Assembly (NCBI GenBank): GCA_022600195.1
Contig: JAHZKX010000051.1
Span: forward strand, 248,001 to 312,000
Length of the DNA stretch: 64,000 nucleotides
Direction: 5' to 3'
From: Planctomycetota bacterium
GTDB lineage: Bacteria > Planctomycetota > Planctomycetia > Planctomycetales > Planctomycetaceae
The notes under the pieces: generated by a model
What the model saw: only the letters and a program-made list of their open reading frames with translations
Databases searched by the model: none
What the model was told of the DNA's origin: nothing
Position numbers and translations under genes: made by a program
Part shown: one piece after another, positions 8,982 to 18,485 of the stretch
Layout: each line of letters begins with the position of its first letter
How positions within the stretch are numbered: the stretch's first letter is position 1

Positions 8982-10229
8982 GTGCCAAGGGTCGATTTAA
9001 TTATTTTTGGAGGGGGTATCGCTGGCCTCTGGACACTAAGTGAAGCCAGTCGGCGGGGCTACCGATGTCTGTTGCTGGAAGCCTTTGAATTAGGAAGCGG
9101 GCAAACCATTGCTTCGCAGGGAATCATTCACGGAGGTTTGAAATACACGCTTCAGGGTATGCTGACCGGTTCGGCACAACGCATCCGTGAGATGCCGTTA
9201 ATCTGGAAGAATTGTCTGAGCGGCGAGCAGCGGCCCGATCTGTCTCAAACGGAAATCCGCTCGAACTGCTGTTATCTCTGGCGCACCGATTCCCTCTCAT
9301 CGCGGCTGGGAATGTTCGGTGCCAAAATGGGATTACATGTCGTTCCCAAAAAACTCGCGAAAGAAGAGACTCCTGAGGTGCTTGCGAATTGTCCGGGATC
9401 GATTGCCATCATGGACGAACAGGTCATTTCGCCACAAAGCCTGATCGTCAATCTTGCGGATTCTTTTCAGGACCAGATTATTAAATACGAACCAAAAGAT
9501 CTCTCGTTTACGTGGAATCAAAACGAACACATCACTTCGGTGCAGATCCAGAAACCAAACGGCGAATTTTTCTCCATCAAAACTGCGGCCGTCCTGTTGA
9601 CTGCCGGGAGCGGAAACGAAACTCTCCGAAATCAGGCACGACAGCAATCATCTCCATTCCAGATTCCTTTCATGCAAAAAAGACCACTGCACATGGCGAT
9701 GGTGCGCGGGGCGCTGCCTCAATTCAACGGACATTGTGTCGATGGCGCAAAGACGAGAATTACGATTACCTCAGATACGAATTCGCTGGGGAACACGGTC
9801 TGGCAATTGGGTGGTCAGGTTGCCGAAATCGGTGTGGATATGAATCGCGGGGAGTTGATCCGGCATGCAGCCCGCGAATTAGCCGCCTCGGTTCCCGGCA
9901 TTGATCTCAGTGAACTCGAATGGAATACCTATCGTGTCGACCGTGCAGAGGGTGCGACGAAAACGGGCGTCAGACCAGAAACTGCGCAGGTTCTAAAAGA
10001 AGGTAACCTGTTCACCGCCTGGCCCAGCAAACTGGCGTTGGCCCCTCGTCTGGCGACGGAAGTCTGCGATCACCTGCAGCAAATCAACGTACCACCTGCT
10101 CAAGATGATACATCCTGGAAAGAGGTTCTTTCCACTTTGCCTCGACCACAGGTTGCTTTACCACCCTGGGAGACCGCAGAAGACTGGGTGAGGCTGGATC
10201 GTCTTTCCGCTCTGGATGGTGCTGCCTGA
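8982..10229 (+). CDS. FAD-dependent oxidoreductase (DAO family)
   Basis: 415 residues. The N-terminal Rossmann motif (IIFGGGIAGLWTLSEASRRG, then LLLEA) binds FAD. The stretch GSGQTIASQGIIHGGLKY is like the region after the first motif in glycerol-3-phosphate dehydrogenase and other D-amino-acid-oxidase-family flavoproteins. TAAVLLTAGSGNETLRNQ is the second dinucleotide-binding strand. The C-terminus lacks the usual LxxAP-type end, so the substrate is open. Translation starts at GTG with AAAGGA about nine bases upstream. RidA upstream suits an enzyme that makes an imine, and the aldo/keto reductase downstream suggests a shared oxidation-reduction role; both links are inference. Confidence 0.85.
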   Translation: MPRVDLIIFGGGIAGLWTLSEASRRGYRCLLLEAFELGSGQTIASQGIIHGGLKYTLQGMLTGSAQRIREMPLIWKNCLSGEQRPDLSQTEIRSNCCYLWRTDSLSSRLGMFGAKMGLHVVPKKLAKEETPEVLANCPGSIAIMDEQVISPQSLIVNLADSFQDQIIKYEPKDLSFTWNQNEHITSVQIQKPNGEFFSIKTAAVLLTAGSGNETLRNQARQQSSPFQIPFMQKRPLHMAMVRGALPQFNGHCVDGAKTRITITSDTNSLGNTVWQLGGQVAEIGVDMNRGELIRHAARELAASVPGIDLSELEWNTYRVDRAEGATKTGVRPETAQVLKEGNLFTAWPSKLALAPRLATEVCDHLQQINVPPAQDDTSWKEVLSTLPRPQVALPPWETAEDWVRLDRLSALDGAA

Positions 10230-10262
10230 TTTATTCCACTGGTTTAAGAATACTATAATCAA

Positions 10263-11039
10263 ATGCAATACCGCCCTTTAGGAAATACCGGCTTCTCAAT
10301 CAGTGCCCTTGGTTTTGGCGCTTTCAAGATTGGTCGTAATCAACAAATCAAATACAGCCAGCCTTATGACCTGCCTGATGACAACACCACCGAACGCCTG
10401 TTGAATTCCATCCTTGATCTGGGAATCAATCACATTGATACGGCGCCCGCATACGGGATCAGCGAAGAACGCGTCGGACAATTTCTAACGCATCGTCGCA
10501 GTGAGTTTCTGCTATCCACGAAAATTGGAGAGACCTTCGAAAACGGTCGTTCGACTTACGACTTTTCTCGCGACAGTCTCGAGACGAGTATTGAACGAAG
10601 TCTGTGCCGCCTGAAGACGGATGTTCTTGACGTGGTGTTGATCCATTCCAATCAAGACGAAGAGGAAATTTTAACGCAGACCGATACGATTGAAGTGTTG
10701 CAGGAAGCTAAGCAGGCGGGCAAAATTCGCTGGATTGGATTATCGGGGAAGACACAGGCGGGAGCGGAATCGGCGCTCGCCTGGGCTGATGTCCTGATGC
10801 TCGAATATCATATGGAAGACCGTTCGCATGAAAGTCTGATTCAGGAGGCGAGCCAACAGGGTATCGGTGTGATCGTCAAGAAAGGGCTGGCTTCGGGACA
10901 TTTGCCTCCCGAGGAAGCGATCTCCTTTGTCCTTTCCCATTCGGGGGTCAGCAATCTGGTGGTTGGCGGCCTGAATCTCGACCATATCCAGACTAACTGG
11001 CAGACCGCGGCTTCTATACCGATCAGGCCTGCTGCTTAG
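10263..11039 (+). CDS. Aldo/keto reductase
   Basis: 258 residues. The TIM-barrel aldo/keto reductase tetrad is visible: Asp and Tyr in HIDTAPAYGISEERVG, Lys in LLSTKIGE, and His in DVVLIHSNQ. The N-terminus (YRPLGNTGFSISALGFGAFKIG) is typical. The family reduces aldehydes or ketones with NADPH; the substrate is not predictable. The protein is somewhat shorter than the usual 300-330 residues, mainly at the C-terminal barrel end. The start lies 33 bases after the flavoprotein stop with no obvious ribosome site, so it is probably co-transcribed and perhaps translationally coupled. Confidence 0.9.
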   Translation: MQYRPLGNTGFSISALGFGAFKIGRNQQIKYSQPYDLPDDNTTERLLNSILDLGINHIDTAPAYGISEERVGQFLTHRRSEFLLSTKIGETFENGRSTYDFSRDSLETSIERSLCRLKTDVLDVVLIHSNQDEEEILTQTDTIEVLQEAKQAGKIRWIGLSGKTQAGAESALAWADVLMLEYHMEDRSHESLIQEASQQGIGVIVKKGLASGHLPPEEAISFVLSHSGVSNLVVGGLNLDHIQTNWQTAASIPIRPAA

Positions 11040-11201
11040 TGCCAGAAGCGACCCTGCTTTTTTGGAATTTCATCGACTGGAATGTGAACGCATGGGTCTC
11101 GCGCGAATAAAGCAGGAAGATTTAGAATTTTTCGCGCTTCTGCAGTAGAGATAATATTCCCGTTTACCTGATTCGTCAGTGATTCCTGTGTCTCTGTCGG
11201 C

Positions 11202-11230
11202 TTGGCAATCGGAGGGGATCGGACTATAAA
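11202..11230 (+). promoter_or_regulatory. Sigma70-like promoter of the lut operon
   Basis: TTGGCA (11202-11207) and TATAAA (11225-11230) are separated by exactly 17 bases. Each differs from consensus at one position. The predicted start is about 50 bases before the ATG of the first lut gene. Confidence 0.7.
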
Positions 11231-11289
11231 GAAAAGGGATTTATTTTGTATTTGATTTTTCTTTCCTGACCCCTGATTGAGTTCTTAAC

Positions 11290-12036
11290 ATGGCGCCCCA
11301 AGTCGGCTTGTTCATTCCCTGCTATATTGATCAATTGTACCCACAGGTGGGAATTGCGTCGCTGAAAATTCTGGAGCATTTCGGGGCCGATGTGGAATAT
11401 CCTGAAAGCCAAACCTGCTGCGGACAACCGATGGCGAACACTGGTTGCACCAATGAAGTCGGTCCTCTGGCAAAACGGTTTCTGGAAATCTTCAAATCTT
11501 ACGACGCGGTTGTCTGTCCTTCAGGTAGTTGTGTTTCGATGGTGAAACATCATTATGATGAATATTTAGGCGATGACCCGGATTACAAGCAACTCAAAGA
11601 AAAAACGTTTGAGTTGTGTGAGTACCTGACCGGCCCGATGGGAATTAAAAAACTGGACGGTCAATTTCCCCATAAGGTCGGGTTGCACCAAAGTTGCCAT
11701 GGTCTGCGAGAGCTGCGACTGGCCAGTTCCAGTGAAGTTGTAGGCGAACCATTTGGAAACGCGCGTGAACTGCTGGAAAGTATTGAAGGTGTCGAAATTA
11801 CGACGCTGCAAAGACCCGATGAATGTTGTGGCTTCGGTGGAACATTCGCGGTCGCTGAAGAAGCCGTCTCCTGTATGATGGGAGAAGACCGCGTGTACGA
11901 TCACGAACAGGCGGGAACCGAAGTTTTAACGGCCCTTGATATGTCTTGTCTGATGCATCTAGATGGAATTATCCGTAGACAACACAAACCGATTCGCGTG
12001 ATGCATATTTCCGAAATTTTTGCTGAGTGTTTATAA
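11290..12036 (+). CDS. lutA: Lactate utilisation Fe-S protein LutA
   Basis: 248 residues made of two cysteine-rich CCG domains: SQTCCGQPMANTG near residue 40 and RPDECCGFGGTFAV near residue 180, with further Cys in CPSGSCVSM and HQSCHGLREL. This is the LutA/YkgE family, a subunit of the LutABC complex that oxidises L-lactate to pyruvate in the cytoplasm. lutB follows one base after the stop and lutC overlaps lutB, giving the standard three-gene operon. A lactate permease or the LutR regulator is not seen in this window. A strong promoter candidate precedes it. Confidence 0.93.
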   Translation: MAPQVGLFIPCYIDQLYPQVGIASLKILEHFGADVEYPESQTCCGQPMANTGCTNEVGPLAKRFLEIFKSYDAVVCPSGSCVSMVKHHYDEYLGDDPDYKQLKEKTFELCEYLTGPMGIKKLDGQFPHKVGLHQSCHGLRELRLASSSEVVGEPFGNARELLESIEGVEITTLQRPDECCGFGGTFAVAEEAVSCMMGEDRVYDHEQAGTEVLTALDMSCLMHLDGIIRRQHKPIRVMHISEIFAECL

Positions 12037-12037
12037 C

Positions 12038-13408
12038 ATGCCTTCACATCCGAAATTAGCTGAGGCCTTTGTCAAAGATAAAGAACGTGCCAGGTGGCAT
12101 GATCAATCGCTCTGGTTCGTGCGCTCGAAACGCGACAAAGCCGTCCATCAACTTCCGGAATGGGAATTACTTCGCGAGCAGGCCTCGAAGATTAAATCTT
12201 ATACGGTTTCCCATTTGCCCGATTTGCTGGAAGAATTTGAGCGGAATGCCAAAGCGAAAGGGGTTCACGTTCACTGGGCACGGGATGCGAAAGAACATAA
12301 TGAGATTGTTCATAGCATCCTGCAGAAGCATCAAGTGAAGCGCATCGTGAAAAGCAAGTCGATGCTGACCGAAGAGTGTCATCTCAATCCTTATCTGGAA
12401 CGCCACGGGATTGAAATTGTGGACACCGATCTCGGGGAATGGATTGTTCAGCTTCAGGATAAACCGCCCAGTCATATTGTGATGCCTGCCATTCATATCA
12501 AAAAGGAAGAAATTGGCGAGCTGTTCCATGAGAAACTGGGCACGGAAAAAGGAGCCACCGACCCACAATATCTAGCGGAATCAGCCAGACAGCATTTACG
12601 TCGGAAGTTTATCGAAGCCGACGCCGGCATTACAGGCGTGAATTTTGCTATTGCCGACACGGGGGGCTTTGTCGTTTGTACGAACGAAGGCAACGCCGAC
12701 CTGGGAACAGGCCTGAATAAACTGCACATCGCCTGCATGGGAATTGAAAAGCTGATTCCCCGCGCTTCGGATCTGAGTGTCTTTCTCAGACTTCTGGCGC
12801 GATCGGCTACCGGCCAGCCGATTACCACCTATTCCTCTCACTTTCATGGCCCCAAGCCCGATGGCGAGATGCACATTGTCCTTCTGGATAACGGGCGCAG
12901 CGAAATTTCTGGCAGCGATGAATTTCGTCGCTCCTTAAATTGCATTCGTTGCGCCGCCTGTATGAATACGTGCCCCGTCTATCGGCGAAGTGGCGGTTAC
13001 AGCTATAACAATACGGTTCCCGGCCCGATCGGTTCGATTCTGGGAGCCGCCCACGATACGAAAAAACATTCCAGCTTGCCGTTTGCCTGCAGCCTGTGTG
13101 CTTCCTGCACTGATGTCTGTCCTGTCAAAATAGATTTACATCATCAACTGTTGACCTGGCGAAAAGAAATTCGGCTGAAGGGTCTACTCCCTCTTTCAAA
13201 ACGGCTTTCGATGAAAATGATGGGGTGGATGATGCAGGCGCCGCGGTTGTATCAGTTCGCTGGAACATGTGCGCGGTGGGTTGTGCCCTACTTGCCACGC
13301 TTTTTACTTTACAATCGTTTTAATGCCTGGGGAAAGCAACGGGAGCTACCCGACATCCCAAAACAGAGTTTCCGAGAGTGGATGAAAAAGAATCATGACC
13401 GCAAGTAA
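12038..13408 (+). CDS. lutB: Lactate utilisation Fe-S protein LutB
   Basis: 456 residues, chosen from ATG 12038 just after the lutA stop. The N-terminal two-thirds is a LUD domain (VKRIVKSKSMLTEECHLN, ADTGGFVVCTNEGNADL). The C-terminal third holds two 4Fe-4S motifs, CIRCAACMNTCP near residue 310 and CSLCASCTDVCP near residue 355, then a short helical tail with Arg/Lys. This is the full LutB layout. It would carry electrons in the LutABC lactate oxidase complex. The 14-base overlap with lutC implies coupled translation. Confidence 0.95.
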   Translation: MPSHPKLAEAFVKDKERARWHDQSLWFVRSKRDKAVHQLPEWELLREQASKIKSYTVSHLPDLLEEFERNAKAKGVHVHWARDAKEHNEIVHSILQKHQVKRIVKSKSMLTEECHLNPYLERHGIEIVDTDLGEWIVQLQDKPPSHIVMPAIHIKKEEIGELFHEKLGTEKGATDPQYLAESARQHLRRKFIEADAGITGVNFAIADTGGFVVCTNEGNADLGTGLNKLHIACMGIEKLIPRASDLSVFLRLLARSATGQPITTYSSHFHGPKPDGEMHIVLLDNGRSEISGSDEFRRSLNCIRCAACMNTCPVYRRSGGYSYNNTVPGPIGSILGAAHDTKKHSSLPFACSLCASCTDVCPVKIDLHHQLLTWRKEIRLKGLLPLSKRLSMKMMGWMMQAPRLYQFAGTCARWVVPYLPRFLLYNRFNAWGKQRELPDIPKQSFREWMKKNHDRK

Positions 13409-14012
13409 AGATCATATCTTGAGCCAGCTCCGGAAACAGTCCGTTCCCAAAACGGAATTGCCCGACCTTCAGGATGCAAAACTGAAAGCGCAGTGGGTCA
13501 CTTACGCGGATCCCGCTCAGCAGTTCTCAGACACCCTGGAATCGGTGGGTGGTTTGTGCTGGCGCGTGAAGAACATCGAAGAAGTCAATCAGCGACTGGC
13601 AGAACTTCCCGTGTATCAGGAATCGAACCAGATCTGCTCACTGGTTTCCGACTGTGGTCAGCCGACGATGAATGTGAATGAGGTGACGGACCCTCACGAT
13701 TTTAAAGACGTTGATTTTGCGATTCTGCCCGGCGAATTCTGTGTGGCGGAAAATGGTGCCGTCTGGACCACTAACGATGGCGGACCGCAAAGAACCCTGT
13801 ATTTCCTGTCGCAACACGTGGCATTGATAGTGCCCGCTTCGGAAATCGTGCCTCACATGCACGCCGCCTATGATCGCCTGACATTCGAAAACCCCAGCTT
13901 CGGCACCTTCATGTCGGGCCCCTCTAAAACCGCCGACATCGAGCAATCACTTGTGATCGGCGCCCACGGTGCCAGATCCTTGACCGTCTTTTTGGTGGAA
14001 GAGCCGTTTTAA
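13395..14012 (+). CDS. lutC: Lactate utilisation protein LutC
   Basis: 205 residues with the LUD fold: FAILPGEFCVAENGAVWTTN and QRTLYFLSQHVALIVPASEI are the conserved core, and SGPSKTADIEQSLVIGAHG is the C-terminal signature. It lacks Fe-S cysteine motifs, as expected for LutC. The start ATG overlaps the end of lutB by 14 bases. It is the last gene of the lactate operon; the next gene, a sulfatase, starts 120 bases later and belongs to a different functional group. Confidence 0.93.
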   Translation: MTASKDHILSQLRKQSVPKTELPDLQDAKLKAQWVTYADPAQQFSDTLESVGGLCWRVKNIEEVNQRLAELPVYQESNQICSLVSDCGQPTMNVNEVTDPHDFKDVDFAILPGEFCVAENGAVWTTNDGGPQRTLYFLSQHVALIVPASEIVPHMHAAYDRLTFENPSFGTFMSGPSKTADIEQSLVIGAHGARSLTVFLVEEPF

Positions 14013-14134
14013 GTCTGATGTGACGCATGAAATACACGAAAATTCCTATTCGTGAGATGCTTGAGAGGTTAGCATAAAGTTTGACAAACTCCATCGGTGC
14101 TGACTGCTTACTCCCCCGATAAGAAAGTGAATTC

Positions 14135-15517
14135 ATGCGATCGCGAAATTTGATTCAAACCCTCGCGATGGTCGCGGCGGTCTGCTGCCTGTTCTCGGTG
14201 CAAGTGGAAGCGAAGCAGCCTAACTTTGTGTTTGTGATGGCGGATGATTGTACGTTTCGCGATATCGGCTGTTATGGCGGGCAGGCTCATACGCCGCACA
14301 TTGATCGGCTGGCTACGGAGGGGATGCGGTTCACGCGTTGCTTTCAGGCGGCGCCGATGTGCTCGCCCACCCGGCATAATATTTATACCGGTCAGTATCC
14401 GGTTAAGATCGGGGCGTATCCCAATCATACGAACGCGTACGTCGGCGTGAAAAGCATTGTGCAGTATCTGAAGCCGCTGGGTTACCGTGTGGCCCTCAGT
14501 GGCAAAACTCATATCGGACCCAAGTCTGTCTTTCCCTTCGAAAAACCAAAAGGGGCGGGTCTTGTTAAAGCGGCCGGAAACTTTTTTGCTGACTGTAAAG
14601 AGGAAAACGATCCGTTTTGTGTTTTCTTTTGTTCTAACGAGCCGCACACACCCTGGAATAAAGGAGATCCCTCGCGCTACGAGGCGAACAAACTGAAGCT
14701 GCCGCCTTATTTTGTTGATACCCCGGAAACGCGCGAGGTTATGACGCGCTATCTGGCAGAAATCACTTACTTCGACGGAGAGGTCGGCGGCATTCTTGCT
14801 GCGCTCGATGAGAGTGGACTTCGCAAGAACACGCTTGTGATTGTTGTCAGCGAACAGGGCAGCAGCATGCCGTTTGCGAAATGGACCTGTTACGATTCCG
14901 GCCTGCAGTCTGCTTTCATTGCTCGCTGGCCGGGTAAGATCCAGCCTGGCAGCATCAACCGTGCGATGATCGAATACGTGGATCTGGTTCCCACTTATGT
15001 AGAAGCGGCGGGTGGCACGCCTGATCGTGTGCTTGACGGCAAAAGCCTGCTGCCTGTCTTCGCTGGGAAGCAGGAACACAAAGAGTATGTCTTCGGCGAA
15101 ATGACGACACGAGGAATTCATAACGGCTCTGATACTTTCGGAATCCGCTCCGTGCGGTCGAAACAATTCAAGTACATCTGGAATTTCACACCTGAAATCG
15201 AATTTCGCAATATTTGTATGTTGTCACCCGAATTCAAGAGCTGGGAAACGAAAGCGGCCACCGGTGATGCAGACGCCGCCGAGAAGGTACGACGGTATAA
15301 AAACCGACCCGGTGTTGAGCTGTACGACATCACCAAAGACCCGACCGAGTGGAATAACCTGGCGGGCAAACCAGAATACGCGTCGGTGCAGGCTGAGCTG
15401 AAGGCGGAACTGGAAGCATGGATGAAACGTTGCGGCGACAAAGGCCAGCAGACCGAACTTGACGCTTACAAACGTACCAGAGTCGGCAAGAAGAAAAACA
15501 AGAGGAAGAAAAAATGA
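14135..15517 (+). CDS. Secreted sulfatase 1
   Basis: 460 residues with a signal peptide (hydrophobic core to about residue 26, then VEAKQ). Metal-binding Asp pair in FVFVMADDC, then the formylglycine site CSPTR at residues 76-80 (C-x-P-x-R), followed by HNIYTGQYPVKIGAYPNH. FSVQ-type and SEQGSSMPFAKWT segments give the other half of the active site. Cys76 must be converted by a formylglycine-generating enzyme, not in this window. The Lys/Arg-rich C-terminus (KKKNKRKKK) is odd for a secreted enzyme. It overlaps the next sulfatase in an ATGA. Planctomycete sulfatases remove sulfate from algal polysaccharides; the exact substrate is unknown. Confidence 0.95.
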   Translation: MRSRNLIQTLAMVAAVCCLFSVQVEAKQPNFVFVMADDCTFRDIGCYGGQAHTPHIDRLATEGMRFTRCFQAAPMCSPTRHNIYTGQYPVKIGAYPNHTNAYVGVKSIVQYLKPLGYRVALSGKTHIGPKSVFPFEKPKGAGLVKAAGNFFADCKEENDPFCVFFCSNEPHTPWNKGDPSRYEANKLKLPPYFVDTPETREVMTRYLAEITYFDGEVGGILAALDESGLRKNTLVIVVSEQGSSMPFAKWTCYDSGLQSAFIARWPGKIQPGSINRAMIEYVDLVPTYVEAAGGTPDRVLDGKSLLPVFAGKQEHKEYVFGEMTTRGIHNGSDTFGIRSVRSKQFKYIWNFTPEIEFRNICMLSPEFKSWETKAATGDADAAEKVRRYKNRPGVELYDITKDPTEWNNLAGKPEYASVQAELKAELEAWMKRCGDKGQQTELDAYKRTRVGKKKNKRKKK

Positions 15518-16950
15518 AGTTTCTACGAAGCACTCTGTTTTTAGTGTTCTCAGCAACGATGTTAGAGGCCGGCGCTGCAACGCAGACAGAGCAAAACGCG
15601 CGCAAGCCGAACGTGATTTTAATCATGGCCGACGATGTGAGTTGGGAATGTTTTGGTGCCTACGGCGCGGAGGACTATAAAACGCCGCACATTGATGCAT
15701 TGGCGAAGCGCGGTGTGCGATTCAAAAACTGTTATTCGACACCGCTCTGCACGCCGTCGCGCGTGAAGCTGATGACGGGCAAATACAATTTTCGTAACTA
15801 CACCCATTTCGGCTATCTCAACCCTAAAGAGAAGACCTTCGGTCAGATGATGCAGGCCGCGGGTTATAAAACGGCCATCGCTGGCAAGTGGCAACTGAAC
15901 GGGATCTATCACGGCGTCGAGGGCAAAGATGACAACACGCGCCCGTTCAAGGCGGGTTTTGATGAATATTGCCTGTGGCAACTGACTCGGGGAGCCAGGG
16001 TCAAAGACGGAGGGGGCGAACGTTTCTGGAGTCCGTTGTTAGAACAGAACGGCAAGTTCTTGTCGATTGAAGCTAACCACGGAAAGTACGGTCCGGATAT
16101 CACCTCGGATTTTGTCTGCGACTTTATCGACAAGAACCGGGATCAGCCTTTCTTCGTTTATTATCCGACTACACTGGTACACAATCCTTTTGTGCCGACA
16201 CCTGATACTATTGGATCTGCGCCACGGAATCATGATGCGAATAAATCACCGAAGAGCAAAAAGGAAAGAAAAGCCAACTTTGTCGCCATGGTTAACTATC
16301 TGGATAAGATCGTGGGCAAGATTGTGAAACAGGTAGAGCAGGCGGGGCAGTTGGAGAATACACTCATTCTGTTTACGGCCGACAACGGAACGAATGTTGG
16401 TATTAACTCGCGCTGGAAAGGCCAGAACATTCAAGGCGGGAAAGGTTCCACCACCGACATGGGCACGCATGTGCCTCTGGTAGCTTATTGGAAAGGGCAT
16501 ACGCCCCAGGGTGTGGTGCTGGATGACTTGATTGACTTTACAGATTTCTATTCCACGTTCGCTGCTATGGCCGGTGTGAAACTTGGAAAAGACGATCCCA
16601 TCGATGGCCGTAGTTTTTTGCCACAGTTGAACGGGAAAAAAGGGCATCCCCGCGAGTGGGTATTCTGTCACTACCAACCTTACTGGGGCCGGTTTAAAGG
16701 CAGTCAATATATTCGTGACGGGCAGTTCAAACTTTACCGCGACGGACGTTTTTTTAATGTTCCCCAAGATCTTAAAGAATCGCGAAATCTGACCGTTGAT
16801 TTATCTGGAGAGCGAGGAAAAAATGCGAGGCTGAAGCTGGAACAGACACTTAAAACGGTCCCTCCCGCTCCGGCCATTGAGGGAGGTCGAAATATTAAAG
16901 AACGTCCCGTCTACCCGGACTGGAAAAATATTTTGGACCCGAACGATTAG
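15514..16950 (+). CDS. Secreted sulfatase 2
   Basis: 478 residues, starting in the ATGA overlap with sulfatase 1. A signal peptide ([15 protein letters not shown]) precedes [18 protein letters not shown] with the metal-binding Asp pair. The maturation motif is CTPSR at residues 79-83, a standard C-x-P-x-R site. [12 protein letters not shown] holds the second metal ligands (Asp-Asn), and [19 protein letters not shown] follows. It belongs to the arylsulfatase A-like group and acts outside the cytoplasm after formylglycine formation. Tight coupling to sulfatase 1 implies that both act on one polymer. Confidence 0.95.
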   Translation: MKFLRSTLFLVFSATMLEAGAATQTEQNARKPNVILIMADDVSWECFGAYGAEDYKTPHIDALAKRGVRFKNCYSTPLCTPSRVKLMTGKYNFRNYTHFGYLNPKEKTFGQMMQAAGYKTAIAGKWQLNGIYHGVEGKDDNTRPFKAGFDEYCLWQLTRGARVKDGGGERFWSPLLEQNGKFLSIEANHGKYGPDITSDFVCDFIDKNRDQPFFVYYPTTLVHNPFVPTPDTIGSAPRNHDANKSPKSKKERKANFVAMVNYLDKIVGKIVKQVEQAGQLENTLILFTADNGTNVGINSRWKGQNIQGGKGSTTDMGTHVPLVAYWKGHTPQGVVLDDLIDFTDFYSTFAAMAGVKLGKDDPIDGRSFLPQLNGKKGHPREWVFCHYQPYWGRFKGSQYIRDGQFKLYRDGRFFNVPQDLKESRNLTVDLSGERGKNARLKLEQTLKTVPPAPAIEGGRNIKERPVYPDWKNILDPND

Positions 16951-16982
16951 CTAACAATCCTATAGAAATCAAAGAACATCAT

Positions 16983-18476
16983 ATGAAGTACATGCCTTTG
17001 AAAAACTCCCTCCTGCTGTTGGCGACGATTCTGGTGATCTCCAGTTCTCTCCACGCAGCGGACAAACCAAACAAGCAGCGGCGGCCTAACATTGTGTGGA
17101 TTGTGGTTGATGACATGTCGTGTCACTTCGGTTACCAGGGAGAAAAACTCGTTAAGACGCCCCACGTGGATCAGCTTGCTCGGGAGGGTGTTGTTTTCAG
17201 TAACGCGTATGTGACGGCTCCGGTCTGTTCCACGTTTCGTTCGGCCTTGATTACCGGGATGTACCAGACGACCATCGGCGCGCACCATCATCGGAGTGGG
17301 CGGGGTGCGTTAAAGATTCCATTACCCGAGGGGCTCCAGACCATTCCCGAACTCTTTCGTCAAGCCGGTTATTACACGACCAATGCCAATGCGGACGGGA
17401 CACGCCCCGGAAAAGAGGATTATAATTTCGTCTATCAAAGATCGGACCTCTACGATGGGACGGATTGGACCAAACGTGCCAAAGGCCAGCCGTTCTTTGC
17501 GCAGTACCAACTGGCGGGAGGAAAGCTGCGAAATATTGATCGTTCTTACGTGAAAGTGAAATCTGAACTGGATGATTTGGTCACAGCAGAAGAAGTGACG
17601 CTACCGCCCTACTATCCGGATCATCCGGTCATTCGCAAGGACTGGGCCGAGTATCTCAACTCGGTTGTTTACACGGATAGACAAGTCGGGCAGATCATTG
17701 ATCGCCTGAAAGCACAAAACGTTCTCGACCAAACCATCGTCATTTTTCTGACCGATCACGGTATCAGTCACGCGCGCGGCAAACAGTTCCTCTATGAGGA
17801 AGGGATGAAGATTCCCTTTGTGGTCTGGGGGCTGAAGTATGAACCAGCGGGATCCGTGCGAGACGAACTCATTTCGCACATTGATCTCGCGGCGACCAGT
17901 CTGGCATTTGGGGGAATAAAAATCCCATCCACAATGCAGGGTCGCCCGTTGTTCGGACCACAGGCCCAACCGCGCGAGTATGTGGTGGCGGCCCGTGACC
18001 GTTGCGATGAAACCGTGGATCACATTCGCGGCATTCGCAAAGGAAACTTCAAATACATTCGCAATTACCTGCCCGAGCGGCCTTATCTGCAGCCCTGCAA
18101 ATACAAGGACGCGAAACCCTTCATGCCTGTGTTGCGCGAACTGTATGACGCCGGTAAACTAAACGAAGCACAATCTCTGCATCTCGCCGAAACACGGCCT
18201 GAGGAAGAACTCTATGACCTTTCCCGCGATCCGTGGGAAATTCATAATCTTGCCAGCGATGTCGCTCAGAAAAAACGGCTTGCCGAATTTCGTGGTCTAC
18301 TCGCGAACTGGGAACTCAATACCAACGACCAAGGCCGTTTTCCTGAATCAGAGGCCATGTATGATAGTGATATGGCGCCTTATCTGGCCAAGTCGCTGAA
18401 ACGAAACCCTGATCAAGCCAAGGTCCTGGAGTCGAATATTTCGCAAATGAAACGCTGGCACGCCGCAGGTAAATAA
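16983..18476 (+). CDS. Secreted sulfatase 3, variant active-site motif
   Basis: 497 residues with a signal peptide ending near HAADK. The fold is clearly a sulfatase: [46 protein letters not shown], and [20 protein letters not shown] for the second half of the site. The formylglycine position reads CSTFR at residues 82-86, so the residue two after Cys is Thr, where the maturation motif normally has Pro (or Ala). The two sulfatases just upstream have the standard motif. Whether it is still matured, matured by another route or inactive cannot be told. It is followed ten bases later by the propeller gene, with AAGGAG before its start. Confidence 0.93.
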   Translation: MKYMPLKNSLLLLATILVISSSLHAADKPNKQRRPNIVWIVVDDMSCHFGYQGEKLVKTPHVDQLAREGVVFSNAYVTAPVCSTFRSALITGMYQTTIGAHHHRSGRGALKIPLPEGLQTIPELFRQAGYYTTNANADGTRPGKEDYNFVYQRSDLYDGTDWTKRAKGQPFFAQYQLAGGKLRNIDRSYVKVKSELDDLVTAEEVTLPPYYPDHPVIRKDWAEYLNSVVYTDRQVGQIIDRLKAQNVLDQTIVIFLTDHGISHARGKQFLYEEGMKIPFVVWGLKYEPAGSVRDELISHIDLAATSLAFGGIKIPSTMQGRPLFGPQAQPREYVVAARDRCDETVDHIRGIRKGNFKYIRNYLPERPYLQPCKYKDAKPFMPVLRELYDAGKLNEAQSLHLAETRPEEELYDLSRDPWEIHNLASDVAQKKRLAEFRGLLANWELNTNDQGRFPESEAMYDSDMAPYLAKSLKRNPDQAKVLESNISQMKRWHAAGK

Positions 18477-18485
18477 GGAGCTTCC

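Noticed and set aside
10254..10259. TATAAT just before the aldo/keto reductase
   Set aside because: It is only three bases from the ATG and has no fitting -35, so a promoter for this gene is unlikely.
14081..14086. Perfect TTGACA before sulfatase 1
   Set aside because: No acceptable -10 hexamer lies 16-18 bases downstream (only weak CTGCTTA), so I did not list a promoter.
16246..16767. 173-codon frame opposite sulfatase 2
   Set aside because: Antisense to conserved sulfatase sequence; composition matches a shadow frame.
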